A stretch of 5,915 nucleotides of DNA from Candidatus Hecatellales archaeon. Lineage in GTDB: Archaea; Thermoproteota; Bathyarchaeia; Hecatellales; Hecatellaceae. This document shows positions 4,823 to 5,915 of the stretch, piece after piece. Location of the stretch: NCBI GenBank assembly GCA_003662515.1, contig QMYF01000042.1:1-5915 (forward strand). Reading direction: 5' to 3'. The notes beneath the pieces are model-generated. The model did not search any database. It was given only the letters and a program-made list of their open reading frames with translations, and was not told where the DNA came from. How positions within the stretch are numbered: position 1 is the stretch's first letter; the number at the start of each line of letters is the position of its first letter. A program made the translations under genes and the position numbers.

Positions 4823-5915
4823 TAATATTGTCTTGAAAGCCTTAGGAAGGTTTCAGCCTTCCCCCCGCAGCTGGCACAGGAAGCCTCAGCAGGCTTCTCC
4901 TCAGGGTAGGGGGTGCCTAAGGCTTTAAGACCGAGTTCTTCCTCCAGCCTCATGCCGCAAGACTCCCTGCCGCACCAAGGAAGCTCTAGAACCCCGAAAG
5001 GTTTCCCTTCCTGCAAAAGCTTTTTCGCCTCTTCAAGGCTTCCCAGCCTTTTAAGGCTCTCTTTAAGCCATCGGGAAGCCCTCGCCCTCAAGGATTCCTG
5101 AATCTCGTTTAGAAGCTGGGTTAAAGCTTGGGGGAGCTCCCCTTCAGGAACTATTTTACGCTCTAGGGTGTCCCGTCGCACCAGGGTTACCACGCCTTTC
5201 TCCACGTCTCTGGGCCCTACCTCTATTCTCACGGGAACTCCTCTCAGCTCCCAGTCGTAGAATTTGGAGCCAGGAGTATATTTTTCCCGGAGGTCTGCGT
5301 GGACGGCGAAGCCCTCCCTTTTTAAGGCTTCCTCTAGGGCTTTAGCCTTCTCGTTAACCTTCTCCTCGTAGCCCTTGTAGGGTATGGGGATTATAACCGC
5401 CTGGATGGGGGCCACGGTGGGAGGCAGCACCAAGCCGTGGTCGTCTCCGTGAAGCGCTATAACTGCGGCGACAACCCTCTCGGAGATCCCGTAGCAGGTC
5501 TGCCAGACATGTTCTCTTCCGCCGTCTCTGGTTTCGAAGGTTATTTCGAAGGCTTTGGAGAAGCTTTGGCCGAGGTTATGGATGGTTCCTATCTGGAGGG
5601 TTCTCCCATCGGGGAAAACCGTGTCGTAGGCAAGTGAGTAGAGGGCTCCCGCGAACTTGTCCCATTCAGGCCTCTTAGATATAATGTAGGGGACGGCAAG
5701 CTGGTCGAAGAAGCTGCTGTAAATTTTCAGGGCTGCTTTAACCTGTTCCTCCGCCTCCTCGAAGGTTTCATGGCAGGTGTGCGCCTCCTTAAAGGTGGTT
5801 ATCTCCCTCACCCGGATGAGAGGCCTCGTAGCCTTGGTTTCATAGCGGAAAACGCTTACTATCTGGTAGATGCGTTTGGGGAGGTCAGTATGACTTCGAA
5901 TCCAGAGCTGGAGCA
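4822..5915 (-). CDS. proS: Prolyl-tRNA synthetase, archaeal/eukaryotic type (5' end cut by window edge)
   Basis: It attaches proline to tRNA-Pro. The visible reading frame runs from codon 5913-5911 to the TAA at 4824-4822, giving 363 residues; members are about 480, so roughly 115 N-terminal residues lie beyond the right edge. The GTG at 5811 is internal: conserved sequence continues upstream of it (LQLWIRSHTDLPKRIYQIV). Visible landmarks, counted from the first visible codon: motif 2, FRYETKATRPLIRVRE (22-37), and TFKEAHTCH (40-48); QIGTIHNLGQSFSKAF (about 107-122); motif 3, GISERVVAAVIALHGDDHGL (142-161); anticodon domain from APIQAVIIPIP (about 168); and a C-terminal domain with Cys314, Cys319, Cys346 and Cys349 as likely zinc ligands. 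It ends in tyrosine, as archaeal/eukaryotic ProRS do. It lacks the insertion editing domain of bacterial-type ProRS. It is followed by rps26e. Confidence 0.97.
   Translation of the reverse strand, partial: LQLWIRSHTDLPKRIYQIVSVFRYETKATRPLIRVREITTFKEAHTCHETFEEAEEQVKAALKIYSSFFDQLAVPYIISKRPEWDKFAGALYSLAYDTVFPDGRTLQIGTIHNLGQSFSKAFEITFETRDGGREHVWQTCYGISERVVAAVIALHGDDHGLVLPPTVAPIQAVIIPIPYKGYEEKVNEKAKALEEALKREGFAVHADLREKYTPGSKFYDWELRGVPVRIEVGPRDVEKGVVTLVRRDTLERKIVPEGELPQALTQLLNEIQESLRARASRWLKESLKRLGSLEEAKKLLQEGKPFGVLELPWCGRESCGMRLEEELGLKALGTPYPEEKPAEASCASCGGKAETFLRLSRQY

Noticed and set aside
4913..5101. 62-codon plus-strand open frame
   Set aside because: It is antisense to proS; the serine- and leucine-rich low-complexity product is an artefact of the opposite strand.
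5437..5637. 66-codon plus-strand open frame
   Set aside because: It is antisense to motif 3 and the core of proS, with no independent support.
5809..5811. GTG as the start of proS
   Set aside because: The frame stays open to the window edge and the upstream residues (LWIRSHTDL, FRYETKATRP) are conserved ProRS sequence, so this GTG is an internal valine.

Overview
The window reads as a chromosomal housekeeping segment from an archaeon. Evidence: a ThrRS with the archaeal-type N-terminal editing domain, a ProRS of the archaeal/eukaryotic type ending in tyrosine, ribosomal protein S26e (absent from bacteria and from most Euryarchaeota), an archaetidylinositol-phosphate-synthase-like CDP-alcohol phosphotransferase, and TATA-like boxes upstream of several genes. 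S26e points to the TACK side of the archaea (Thermoproteota; Bathyarchaeia-like lineages are a reasonable guess), but the exact lineage is inference. Base composition and word usage look uniform, and I see no mobile element, CRISPR array, rRNA or tRNA.

Layout: (1) 1-375, minus strand: the 5' part of an unidentified gene that runs off the left edge. (2) 437-1348, plus: ilvE, branched-chain aminotransferase, divergent from (1) across a 61-base gap. (3) 1396-3440, minus: an operon of a 69-residue zinc-finger-like protein followed by thrS, joined by a TTGA stop/start overlap; it converges on ilvE. (4) 3513-4112, plus: the membrane CDP-alcohol phosphotransferase, divergent from the zinc-finger gene, with interleaved TATA boxes in the 72-base gap. 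(5) 4011-5915, minus: proS (5' end cut by the right edge), rps26e and a PadR-type regulator. The padR 3' end overlaps the 3' end of the phosphotransferase gene by 102 bases, tail to tail. No stretch over 300 bases lacks a gene; the longest gaps are about 60-75 bases and hold promoters, ribosome binding sites or a possible terminator.

How the genes fit together: two class IIa aminoacyl-tRNA synthetases, a ribosomal protein and a small basic zinc protein make this mostly a translation neighbourhood. An amino-acid biosynthesis enzyme and an ether-lipid head-group enzyme lie beside them. Five of the seven genes have no ATG at the chosen start and use TTG. I do not see a clear new biological system. 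The points most worth a second look are the thrS-linked zinc protein, the long convergent overlap, hairpins around several ribosome binding sites, and strong over-use of AAGCTT, AGGCTT and AAGCCT.
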